Below, in pieces: positions 41,340-49,058 of a DNA stretch of 64,000 nucleotides (its first letter is position 1; the number at the start of each line of letters is the position of its first letter). The stretch lies in the NCBI RefSeq assembly GCF_002067135.1, contig NZ_CP020105.1, positions 5,394,001 to 5,458,000 of the forward strand. Direction: 5' to 3'. The DNA comes from Spirosoma rigui (GTDB lineage: Bacteria > Bacteroidota > Bacteroidia > Cytophagales > Spirosomataceae). The translations under genes were made by a program, and so were the position numbers. The notes under the pieces are model-generated. The model saw only the letters and a program-made list of their open reading frames with translations, was not told where the DNA came from and searched no databases.

Positions 41340-42806
41340 TCAATCCCCCATCGTCAGGACGCCGGCTAGTGTTTTGGCCAGATCTTTCTTAAAGGCTAGC
41401 CGCGACTGACGGGCAATCTGGATTCGCTGGGCCTGCGGACTACCCGCGCCGTGCATACTTTCGGTGAGGTAGCCAACGGCGTTGCGGCCCAGGGTCATGT
41501 TCTCGATCAGACGTAAGATTCGCATCCGGGCTTCGGTGGGAACATCGGCACGGCCTTTGAGGTACTTTTCCAGCAGGTGACCAATAACTTCGCTTCGAAA
41601 ATCGGCTTCCGAGGGTAACGTAGCGACAAGGCCGCCCGCCAGGTCCTGCGCCAGCCGAGCTATTTCGTAGGGCAGTTTTGTCACGTGGTGCTTGCAGACG
41701 TTCGCCAGGAGATCGTCGGGGAGATAGGCGCCTGATTCAGTGGGTATGGCACTGTGCGAAGCGGCAATGCCCGTCGAATAGATCGTTTCGTTCAGGAACG
41801 TCATTTCTACCAGCTTATCTTTGATGTGCGAAGCTTTGTCGGTGCCGTTGTAGTCGGCAATGGTCGCAGCAGCACCAATCAACACGTCGCCAACGCCACT
41901 TTTGCAGACGTAGCTCCGGCGATGATAACAGGTAAAGCGCTCCACCAGCATCGACGCGTAGTCGTATTCACCATCCATAAAGATCAGGTCGTTCGGAATG
42001 AATACTTCGTCCAGAATTACCATCGCTTCCTGACCGCCGAACCGAGCGTTTCCTGCATCCATCGTACCCGGCTCCAGACTTCGGGTGTCGCACGACTGTC
42101 GGCCATAGATGTAGGTAATGCCCGGCGCATCGACCGGAATTGCCCCAACGATGGCGTAATCACGATCGGCTTCCGTCAGGCGGAGGGTGGGCATGATGAG
42201 CAGGTAATGCGAATTAAGACATCCCGTCTGGTGCGCTTTGGCACCTGTAACATACACGCCATCGGGGGTCCGGCGGGTGATGTGGACATACAGATCGGGA
42301 TCTGCCTGCTGGTGGGGGGCCAGACTCCGGTCGCCTTTTACGTCGGTCATGGCTCCACCAATGACGCAGTTTTGCCGCTGCATATGGGCAATGAACGTCC
42401 GGAAGTGGTGGTGATACGAGGTTCCAAACTGCCGGTCGATCTCGAACGTTGTGGAGAAAAGTGCGTTAAACGCGTCCATGCCCACGCACCGCTGGAAACA
42501 GGTACCAGTCAGCTGCCCCAGCCGGCGCTGCATCCTGTTCTGCATCACCACGTCTTCTGCCGACTGCGCGATGTGCAGAAACCGGTTGACGCGATCCCCG
42601 GTGAACGGTGAAACAGCCGTTCCCAATTCGGGGTCTTCGAGCGCCAGATCGAAGGTGCAGGCGACAACATTGATCGACGGCCTAATCAGGGGATGATCGA
42701 CGATGTTGTCGATTCGCTCGCCAAACAGGTAAACGGTCAGATTACGGTTGCGCAGGCTGTCAATATAGTCGGCACCGGTTTGGATGGTTGTAGCAGTGGT
42801 CAGCAT
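41340..42806 (-). CDS. abfD: 4-hydroxybutyryl-CoA dehydratase-like flavoprotein
   Basis: This 488-residue protein matches the AbfD branch of the HpaB flavoprotein family. AbfD dehydrates 4-hydroxybutyryl-CoA to crotonyl-CoA with FAD and a [4Fe-4S] cluster. The cluster ligands are visible: C103 and C107 (TGTCFQRCVGMDAFNA), H295 and C301 (CYHRRSYVCKSGVG). GDRSLAPHQQADPDLY, ARFGGQEAMVILDEVFIPND and ESMHGAGSPQAQRIQIARQ are also typical. The His-to-Cys distance is 6 residues, against 7 in the Clostridium aminobutyricum enzyme as I recall it (H292, C299). ATG 42806 is chosen; the 35 codons open upstream are not conserved. It is a single-gene unit next to the ECF locus. Confidence 0.85.
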   Translation of the reverse strand: MLTTATTIQTGADYIDSLRNRNLTVYLFGERIDNIVDHPLIRPSINVVACTFDLALEDPELGTAVSPFTGDRVNRFLHIAQSAEDVVMQNRMQRRLGQLTGTCFQRCVGMDAFNALFSTTFEIDRQFGTSYHHHFRTFIAHMQRQNCVIGGAMTDVKGDRSLAPHQQADPDLYVHITRRTPDGVYVTGAKAHQTGCLNSHYLLIMPTLRLTEADRDYAIVGAIPVDAPGITYIYGRQSCDTRSLEPGTMDAGNARFGGQEAMVILDEVFIPNDLIFMDGEYDYASMLVERFTCYHRRSYVCKSGVGDVLIGAAATIADYNGTDKASHIKDKLVEMTFLNETIYSTGIAASHSAIPTESGAYLPDDLLANVCKHHVTKLPYEIARLAQDLAGGLVATLPSEADFRSEVIGHLLEKYLKGRADVPTEARMRILRLIENMTLGRNAVGYLTESMHGAGSPQAQRIQIARQSRLAFKKDLAKTLAGVLTMGD

Positions 42807-42889
42807 GTCAGGACCTGGAAATAACGGTTCAAGGTAAGGAAAAGCCAGTTCAAAAAAACTCCCCCCGGACAACGCTAGGGAGTCGGGTA

Positions 42890-42897
42890 TACCTTTG
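42890..42897 (+). promoter_or_regulatory. Candidate -7 element of the aminopeptidase-like gene
   Basis: TACCTTTG matches the Bacteroidota consensus TAnnTTTG and lies 36 bases before ATG 42933. No good TTTG is found at the expected upstream distance, so it is only a half match. Confidence 0.4.
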
Positions 42898-42932
42898 TAG
42901 GTTTGCAACAAAATGAATCGCTATTCCAACCC

Positions 42933-43979
42933 ATGCTCAAAAAAATTGCTCTTGTCCTTGTAGGGGTACTGGCCGTTGTGGTGGTCTGGCAGTGGGAATG
43001 GGTCAGCTACGGGTACATGCAGGCGAAGGGGCAGTTGCGTATTATGCTCAATACCCGGCCCATCACGGAAGTGCTGGCCGACCCTGCGTATCCGGATTCG
43101 CTGAAACAGAAAATAAAACTTATCGGCGAGATCAAGCGTTTCGCGTTTGACTCGCTGAACCTCGATCACTCAGATAGTTACGAGTCCTTTTACGATTTGC
43201 AAGGCAAACCCCTCATGTGGGTCCTGATCGGAGCGGAGCGGTATCAGTTAGTACCCGTTGAGTATCATGTGCCCATCCTGGGTACGTTTTCGTACAAGGG
43301 ATATTTTGACCGGACCCGGCTGCTGGAAGCCGACACGCTCCTGCAACGGCAGGGGTATGATACCCGTATTAATGAAATAGCGGCTTACTCGACCCTGGGT
43401 TTTTTCGATGAGCCCATCCTGTCGAACATGCTGGAACGGTCGGAAGGGCAGCTGGCGGAATTAATCATCCACGAGTTGACCCATGGCACTCTATTTGTTA
43501 AGAACAGTTTGGAATACAACGAAAATCTGGCTGACTTTGTCGGGGAGTACGGCGCGTTACGGTTTCTGGCGATGAAATATGGGGAGCAGTCAATTGCGTA
43601 CCGGGACTATCTGGCCTCGAAATCGTTCTATGAACGGTACGATGCACACATCCTGCGGGGCACTACTTTGCTCAACGAATTGTACAAGTCATTTAAACCT
43701 GAGACGCCCGTTGCCATCAAAGATTCGTTGAAATGGCAATTGATTGGTAACATCGTTACCGCTACGGATACAATTACCGACGAACGTAGCGTACGGAAAC
43801 CACGTTTAGTAAAAAAGGGGCGGTTGAGCAAACTAAACCTACCAAATAATGCGTACTTTATAGGTTATCTGACCTACCGTAACCAGCAGAACCGCTTTCG
43901 ACAGGAGTTCGAAAACCAGTTTCACGGAGACTTCAGGCAGTACCTGACTTACTTAAAACAAACCTATCCATCGCTATAA
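42933..43979 (+). CDS. Putative zinc aminopeptidase
   Basis: This 348-residue protein is anchored by an N-terminal helix (LKKIALVLVGVLAVVVVWQW). It carries a gluzincin-type motif, LAELIIHELTHGTLF with HELTH, then NENLADFVGEYGA supplying the third ligand Glu. This matches the family of putative bacterial aminopeptidases formerly called DUF2265. The catalytic domain should face the periplasm. ATG 42933 is preferred over 42903 because it starts the membrane anchor directly. The DUF3108 gene follows after 30 bp and is probably cotranscribed. Confidence 0.82.
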   Translation: MLKKIALVLVGVLAVVVVWQWEWVSYGYMQAKGQLRIMLNTRPITEVLADPAYPDSLKQKIKLIGEIKRFAFDSLNLDHSDSYESFYDLQGKPLMWVLIGAERYQLVPVEYHVPILGTFSYKGYFDRTRLLEADTLLQRQGYDTRINEIAAYSTLGFFDEPILSNMLERSEGQLAELIIHELTHGTLFVKNSLEYNENLADFVGEYGALRFLAMKYGEQSIAYRDYLASKSFYERYDAHILRGTTLLNELYKSFKPETPVAIKDSLKWQLIGNIVTATDTITDERSVRKPRLVKKGRLSKLNLPNNAYFIGYLTYRNQQNRFRQEFENQFHGDFRQYLTYLKQTYPSL

Positions 43980-44009
43980 ACCTGGCTCTTTTGACGGGAG
44001 GATGTTGTT

Positions 44010-44798
44010 ATGAAGAAGTATTTGATTGGTCTTAGCGTTATAACCATTCTGGGCACTGGCTTCACCGCTCTGAATACCTATCGGCGCGTGGTCAACAATA
44101 GTTTTGGACCCGGCGAACACCTTGAATACCGTGTCCACTACGGATTTCTGAATGCGGCTGAAGCGATCGTTGATGTCAGCCCAACGCTGTACAAAGTCAA
44201 CGAACGGCCCTGCTACCGTGTCAATGTCGATGGCCGGACGGTCGGCGCATTCGACCTCGTGACGCGCGTTCGCGACACCTGGCGTTCCTACATCGACACA
44301 TCAGCCATTCTGCCGCAGAAATTTTACTCGAACATTCAGGAAAACAGCTACCGCAAGGAAGAGAATATTACGTTCAACCACACGGCCAACACGGTCAAGG
44401 CCGAGGAACGTACCGAACGGGATATCTTCAAAGTACCCGATAACGTCCACGACTTCATCAGCGGCTATTACTTTCTGCGCACCATCGACTTTAGTCACCT
44501 GACCAACGGGCAGATTATTGAGGTGCCCGCCTTCTACGACGATACGGTTTACAACATGAAGGTCCGGTACCGGGGCAAAGACGTGGTCAAGACCAAAAAC
44601 GGCAAGCTCAACGTCATCCGGCTCCACCCGGTGCTGCCGCAGAACAAGCTGTTTAAAGAAGAAGAGTCGATTCGCATTTTCGTTTCCGACGATGCCAACA
44701 AGATTCCGGTGAAAGTGGAAGTCGACCTGTTTGTTGGGTCTATGGTAATGGACCTCAAAAAGAACAATAACCTCAAGCAACCCTTAAAGTACTTCTGA
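44010..44798 (+). CDS. DUF3108 family protein
   Basis: This 262-residue protein has an N-terminal hydrophobic segment (LIGLSVITILGTGFTAL) and a body of predicted beta strands. It begins with FGPGEHLEYRVHYGFLNAAE and includes VGAFDLVTRVRDTWRSYIDT and DANKIPVKVEVDLFVGSMVM. This is the pattern of DUF3108, a periplasmic family of unknown function with a beta-rich, lipoprotein-carrier-like fold. It lies directly behind the aminopeptidase-like gene. Confidence 0.78.
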   Translation: MKKYLIGLSVITILGTGFTALNTYRRVVNNSFGPGEHLEYRVHYGFLNAAEAIVDVSPTLYKVNERPCYRVNVDGRTVGAFDLVTRVRDTWRSYIDTSAILPQKFYSNIQENSYRKEENITFNHTANTVKAEERTERDIFKVPDNVHDFISGYYFLRTIDFSHLTNGQIIEVPAFYDDTVYNMKVRYRGKDVVKTKNGKLNVIRLHPVLPQNKLFKEEESIRIFVSDDANKIPVKVEVDLFVGSMVMDLKKNNNLKQPLKYF

Positions 44799-44837
44799 TC
44801 AGCGGATTCTGGTTGACCGGCTGAGGGAACGTCCGTA

Positions 44838-45740
44838 TTACGAGCGGTGGCGAAATGGAGTAAGCCCCTTTCGCAGCAGTCGCTCGGCCAGGGTTAGCCG
44901 GTTCCAGCGGACGGTGGTAAAGCCGTCTTCGGTGGCGCCGAAACTTCGGTAGAAATCAACAACTGTTTTTTTTAGCGGACTTTCGAAGTCGAAAAATATG
45001 GGCTTGCCCGCGTGAAAACGACCGGCATTTTCCCGAATTACCTGATCGAGCAGCAACGTCCGGGCGTTACCCCGCCGGCCCACCTCCGACGCAGCATTAA
45101 AGAGGTAAATAATCCGATCGCCTTCCTGCACAAACAACGCACCCGCTTCAACGCGTCCATCGACGAGGGCGTACCGGATGGTTGCCAGTCCACGCTCCTG
45201 CAGAGTATGAATGACCCGGCGCAGGATATCATACGCCCACAGCCCTACCCCTCCGTCTATTTCACCGGCATGGTGATGGCGAAACAGCCTGATCATCGGT
45301 TCAGCGTCCGTCGAGTCGATCACCATCCATCCGTACCGCAGCGCCCGGCGCAGATTCAGTTTACGGTCGGCGCTGTACCGGCTATACACCGCGTCGTAAC
45401 CCGGTGACAGGTTCAGAACGTGCGTTGCCTGGTGATGAACCGTATCAAACCCGGTCAGGACATCGGGTTGCCGATGCAGCGACAATACCGACCCGTAGCG
45501 GTACCGCTGCCGAACAGCATCCAGAAAACGTACTATATCGAGGGAATCGTCAGTAGAAAAAACGTCCAGAAACTGACAGAAGAACGGTTGATGCACCACC
45601 CACCGCCCCCATTTTCGACGCAGCGGTACGGGCATCACCGCCCGGTACCCACCCTGCTCGTCGATAACGACAAGACCAACCCACTTCCAGTCGGGACCAG
45701 CCAGCACCGCATCCAGGTACCACGAATAGCCATAGAGCAC
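44838..45740 (-). CDS. FemAB/GNAT-like acyltransferase, start uncertain
   Basis: This protein of at least 300 residues resembles the GNAT-fold FemAB-like enzymes that transfer amino acids or acyl groups. Key segments are YSWYLDAVLAGPDWKW, YSADRKLNLRRALRYGW, ARTLLLDQVIRENAGRF and FFDFESPLKKTVVDFYRSFG. GTG 45740 is the only usual start codon. In the family a conserved segment normally precedes YSWYLD, and the in-frame upstream codons do encode it (TAWDACVSADKRS). The frame is open to 45824 but offers no ATG, GTG or TTG there. An ATC at 45812, followed by AAA ACG, could be a rare start or a mutated ATG. The substrate is unknown. Confidence 0.7.
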   Translation of the reverse strand: MLYGYSWYLDAVLAGPDWKWVGLVVIDEQGGYRAVMPVPLRRKWGRWVVHQPFFCQFLDVFSTDDSLDIVRFLDAVRQRYRYGSVLSLHRQPDVLTGFDTVHHQATHVLNLSPGYDAVYSRYSADRKLNLRRALRYGWMVIDSTDAEPMIRLFRHHHAGEIDGGVGLWAYDILRRVIHTLQERGLATIRYALVDGRVEAGALFVQEGDRIIYLFNAASEVGRRGNARTLLLDQVIRENAGRFHAGKPIFFDFESPLKKTVVDFYRSFGATEDGFTTVRWNRLTLAERLLRKGLTPFRHRS

Positions 45741-45875
45741 TGACCGTTTGTCGGCCGATACGCAGGCATCCCAGGCAGTGGTATTGATACGGGAGCGCGG
45801 GATCGTTTTGATGGTGGGGAAGGTTTACGTTCACTCCGCACCAAGTTAATCAGATACCCGCAGATTGGCGACTGT

Positions 45876-47309
45876 TTACCGGAACTGTGCCTTCAGCTTT
45901 TCCAGAATATCGCGGGTTTCGGGGTGTTTGGCGGCAAGATCGCTGATCGTTTGAATGGCGTGGATAACCGTACTATGGTCACGGCCACCAAAATGATACC
46001 CAATTGATTTGAGTGACAGATCCGTTTTTTCCTTCGCCAGGTACATCGCCACCTGACGCGGGTGTACCAGTTCGCGCTTCCGGCTTTTGGCTTTCAGGTC
46101 GGCAATGGTCACGTTATAGTGATCGGCTACCACTTCCTGCACCGAATCGATCGTTACCTCCCGCTCGGAGTCGACCACGATGGTTCGGAGTGTTTGCTTG
46201 GCCAGTTCAAGGTCGATCTCGCGCCGGTTCAGCGAGGCCTGCGCCATGAGCGATACGATGACCCCCTCCAGTTCCCGCACGTTGGTGTTGATGCTGTGAG
46301 CCAGGTACTCAATGACCGCATCTTCGATGTAAACGCCTTCGGCCTGAAGTTTTTTCTGGATAATGACAATGCGCGTTTCCAGGTCGGGCGTCTGCAAGTC
46401 GGCCGAGAGACCCCACTTGAAGCGCGACAGTAACCGGTCTTCCAGGCCGTCCAGCGCCCTCGGTGCCCGGTCGGACGTCATGATGATCTGCTTGCCCGAC
46501 TGGTGGAGGTGGTTAAAAATGTGGAAGAAGATTTCCTGTGTTTTTTCTTTCTTCTGCAAGAACTGCACATCATCGATCACCAGCACATCCACCTGCATGT
46601 AAAAGCTGGTAAAGTCACGAATACCATCGGTCCGGATGGCGTTCAGAAACTGATTGGTGAACTTCTCCGAAGTTACATACAGCACAAATTTGTTCTGGTT
46701 GTTATTCTTGATGAAGTTACCAATGGCCTGTACTAGGTGCGTTTTCCCCAACCCCACCCCGCCGTGGATCATAAGCGGGTTAAAGGACGTAACACCGGGG
46801 CGTTCAGCTACGGCATACCCCGCCGACCGGGCCAGCCGGTTGCAGTCGCCTTCTACGTAGTTATCAAAGGTGTAGCTCGGGTTCAGATAGGAATCGAGCG
46901 TGAGCGAATCGAGATCTTTAAGTTGAAATGGACTCTTGAGAATGTCGGGGTTAACGTTGTCGGGCTTCGAGGTCTGGGTCGATTTGGTAGTGGGCACGTT
47001 TACCGTCAGGGGGCGGTTCTGCTCGTTGCCTTTGTCCACAATGATCGAGTATTCGAGCTGCCCGTCGCGGCCAATGGCCGTATCGAGGGCTTTGCGCAGC
47101 GCGTGCACGAAGTTCTCTTCCAGCCATTCATAGAAAAACTCGCTGGGCACCTGAATTGTCAGGACGTGGCCATTCAGCCGCATGGGCACAATCGGCTCAA
47201 ACCAGGTATTGAAACTCTGCTCGGGTACGATTTCCCGGATTACGGCCAGACAACGGTTCCATACCGTCGTTACTTCGCGCTGCATTCCTGGTTGGGTCGT
47301 TCCGTTCAC
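45876..47309 (-). CDS. dnaA: Chromosomal replication initiator DnaA
   Basis: This is the 477-residue initiator ATPase. Domain I begins VWNRCLAVIREIVPEQSFNT. A variable domain II follows. Domain III (AAA+) has Walker A HGGVGLGKTHL, Walker B VDVLVIDDVQFL and ALDGLEDRLLSRFKWGL. Domain IV, which binds DnaA boxes, carries the signature HFGGRDHSTVIHAI. Neighbouring genes (FemAB-like, mutA) are not the dnaN/recF set found near many bacterial origins. A TACATTTG element on the minus strand (47374-47367) fits its promoter. Confidence 0.98.
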   Translation of the reverse strand: MNGTTQPGMQREVTTVWNRCLAVIREIVPEQSFNTWFEPIVPMRLNGHVLTIQVPSEFFYEWLEENFVHALRKALDTAIGRDGQLEYSIIVDKGNEQNRPLTVNVPTTKSTQTSKPDNVNPDILKSPFQLKDLDSLTLDSYLNPSYTFDNYVEGDCNRLARSAGYAVAERPGVTSFNPLMIHGGVGLGKTHLVQAIGNFIKNNNQNKFVLYVTSEKFTNQFLNAIRTDGIRDFTSFYMQVDVLVIDDVQFLQKKEKTQEIFFHIFNHLHQSGKQIIMTSDRAPRALDGLEDRLLSRFKWGLSADLQTPDLETRIVIIQKKLQAEGVYIEDAVIEYLAHSINTNVRELEGVIVSLMAQASLNRREIDLELAKQTLRTIVVDSEREVTIDSVQEVVADHYNVTIADLKAKSRKRELVHPRQVAMYLAKEKTDLSLKSIGYHFGGRDHSTVIHAIQTISDLAAKHPETRDILEKLKAQFR

Positions 47310-47366
47310 TGGGTTATTGACTAGTTACTGTTGGTGGTGTCGCGTTGTGGCGCTAAAAAAGGGAGA

Positions 47367-47374
47367 CAAATGTA
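47367..47374 (-). promoter_or_regulatory. Candidate dnaA -7 promoter element
   Basis: The minus strand reads TACATTTG, a full match to TAnnTTTG, 58 bases upstream of the dnaA ATG. The expected -33 position falls inside the inverted repeat at 47384-47409, with no TTTG there. Confidence 0.5.
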
Positions 47375-47383
47375 GTTAATTAT

Positions 47384-47409
47384 CTGACGGGGCCGTGTGG
47401 CCCGGTCAG
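47384..47409. promoter_or_regulatory. GC-rich inverted repeat upstream of dnaA
   Basis: CTGACGGGGCC and GGCCCGGTCAG pair over 11 positions with one G-G mismatch around a GTGT loop, followed on the plus strand by GCGTTTTT. It could be an operator overlapping the dnaA -33 region or an attenuator-like hairpin. Its placement between divergent genes makes a simple terminator role unlikely. Confidence 0.45.
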
Positions 47410-47659
47410 CGTTTTTGCCCCGGCACCCGTTTTTTTAATCCGGATGAGCCGTGTTCGTTCCGGACTTTCCGGTAGCCAAACCCAGCTGCTGCAACCCGGT
47501 TCGTTAAGCTAAAATTACAGCATTCGGACAGAAGCTCAACACAGGAAAGTAATCCCTTTGAATAATACAATATCGATAGCGCGTCATTCGACGGGAAAGC
47601 ACTTTGTCCTCAAAAAGAGAAAGCACTACTTTTACCAACACATAATCAACGCTTGCCCG

Positions 47660-49018
47660 ATGGACCCGCTTTTACGTATCGACTTCCCACCCACCCCTAA
47701 AGCTGCCTGGCTGGCACAGGTACAAAAAGAGCTAAAAGATCCATCGGCTTATGAAACACTGCGCTGGCACACGAATGAAGGATTTGCAGCGGAACCCTAT
47801 TATACCAGCGACGATCTAACAGAAAGCGCATCGGCAGGTACCAGTCAACGGGTGCAGCGATCAACGCCCGGCTGGCTCAACACCCCGCCCTACCAGCTGA
47901 CGGGCGATCTGCTGGCGGATAACGGTGCTCTGCGCGACGCACTGGTGCGGGGTGCCGAAGCGCTGGCCCTGACGATCCCAGGCGAAACCCTGAGCGACAA
48001 GTCAGCCGTTCAACCCCTCACGCGACTCCTGAACGGGATCAAGCTCAGCGATACCCCCGTTTTTTTTAACACCGATTACGATGCAGCTGCGCTGGTCAAG
48101 GCGCTCAAGACCGTTGCTCCTTACCAGTTGAAAGGAGGTATCCTGACCGACGCGGGAACGGCTACGGCCGAAGCCACCCGACTGACTGCCGACTCCCCCC
48201 TGTTCCGAACGGTATGCGTTGGCAGCCATGATGTTCACGAAGCAGGCGGTACCGCCACCCAGGAGCTAGCCTTTCTGCTGGCCAAACTAACCGATACGTA
48301 CGACACCCTGACCGACGCGGGTCTGTCGGTGGAACAGCTTCTGCCCAAAACGATACTATCGGTATCAATTGGCACAAGCTACTTTATGGAAATAGCCAAG
48401 CTTCGGGCGCTGCGGGTACTCTTCAGCCGGCTTATCGGCCATTACCCAACATCGGGGCGTATGACCAGCCCTCCCTTTATTCATGCCCGGACGTCCGCCT
48501 TTTACGAAGCAGCCGCCACGCCGTTTACAAACCTGCTCCGGGCCACGACCGAAGCTATGGCCGCGGTTATCGGCGGTTGCGATGCGTTGACGGTTCACCC
48601 CTACGATGCCGTTCTGGATCAAAAAAACGCGTCGCCAGACCCCACGTTTTCTGATCGGGTTGCCCGGAACGTATCGGTCTTACTGAAGGAAGAAAGCTAT
48701 TTCGACAAAGTGGCTGATCCATCAGCGGGCTCGTACTACATTGAAAACCTGACAAGTCAGCTCGTCGACGGTGCCTGGTCGCTATTCCTGAACGTTGAAC
48801 AGCGGGGTGGATTTGCCAACGCTCTGGCGTCGGGATTCATTGCCAGCGAACTGGAGCGTTCCTATCAGCAACAGGTCGAGGCTGTGAAACAAGGCCGGGT
48901 GCTGGTTGGCGTAACGAAATTCCGGCACGACGAAACCGAACGCCCGGCTCCCGGCGAACCTTCAACAGCCAGCACTAGCCTACTGCCTGCCCACCGGCTG
49001 GCCGCCGAATTCGAATAA
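47660..49018 (+). CDS. mutA: Methylmalonyl-CoA mutase, small subunit
   Basis: This is the non-catalytic beta subunit of methylmalonyl-CoA mutase. ATG 47660 starts the conserved sequence (MDPLLRIDFPPTPKAAWLAQ). TIM-barrel features of the family include [40 protein letters not shown] and YFDKVADPSAGSYYIENLT. At 452 residues it is shorter than the Propionibacterium subunit and ends before any cobalamin-domain remnant. The large subunit follows after 40 bp. The pair interconverts succinyl-CoA and methylmalonyl-CoA in propionate metabolism. Confidence 0.93.
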   Translation: MDPLLRIDFPPTPKAAWLAQVQKELKDPSAYETLRWHTNEGFAAEPYYTSDDLTESASAGTSQRVQRSTPGWLNTPPYQLTGDLLADNGALRDALVRGAEALALTIPGETLSDKSAVQPLTRLLNGIKLSDTPVFFNTDYDAAALVKALKTVAPYQLKGGILTDAGTATAEATRLTADSPLFRTVCVGSHDVHEAGGTATQELAFLLAKLTDTYDTLTDAGLSVEQLLPKTILSVSIGTSYFMEIAKLRALRVLFSRLIGHYPTSGRMTSPPFIHARTSAFYEAAATPFTNLLRATTEAMAAVIGGCDALTVHPYDAVLDQKNASPDPTFSDRVARNVSVLLKEESYFDKVADPSAGSYYIENLTSQLVDGAWSLFLNVEQRGGFANALASGFIASELERSYQQQVEAVKQGRVLVGVTKFRHDETERPAPGEPSTASTSLLPAHRLAAEFE

Positions 49019-49058
49019 CAGCCTCTTCGGCACATTGCTTCATCAACGACACTGATTC

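Larger units (their letters stand above)
47310..47659. other. Divergent region between dnaA and mutA
   Basis: This 350 bp gap was searched by eye for DnaA boxes (TTATCCACA and near variants) and AT-rich repeats; none was found, so it is not supported as an origin. It holds the dnaA promoter element and a GC-rich inverted repeat. A frame open from TTG 47558 runs into mutA but lacks conservation. Confidence 0.5.

Noticed and set aside
30793..41340. Shared 9-mer ATCATTTGT at both edges of the AT-rich island (30793-30801 and 41332-41340) as an attachment-site repeat
   Set aside because: Nine AT-rich bases can recur by chance over this distance, and no integrase or tRNA accompanies them.
41754..42611. 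285-residue open frame opposite the abfD-like gene
   Set aside because: Antisense to a strongly conserved enzyme, no recognisable motif, no own regulatory signal.
47310..47659. Possible replication origin beside dnaA
   Set aside because: No DnaA boxes or AT-rich unwinding repeats were seen in this gap, and Bacteroidota origins need not be next to dnaA.
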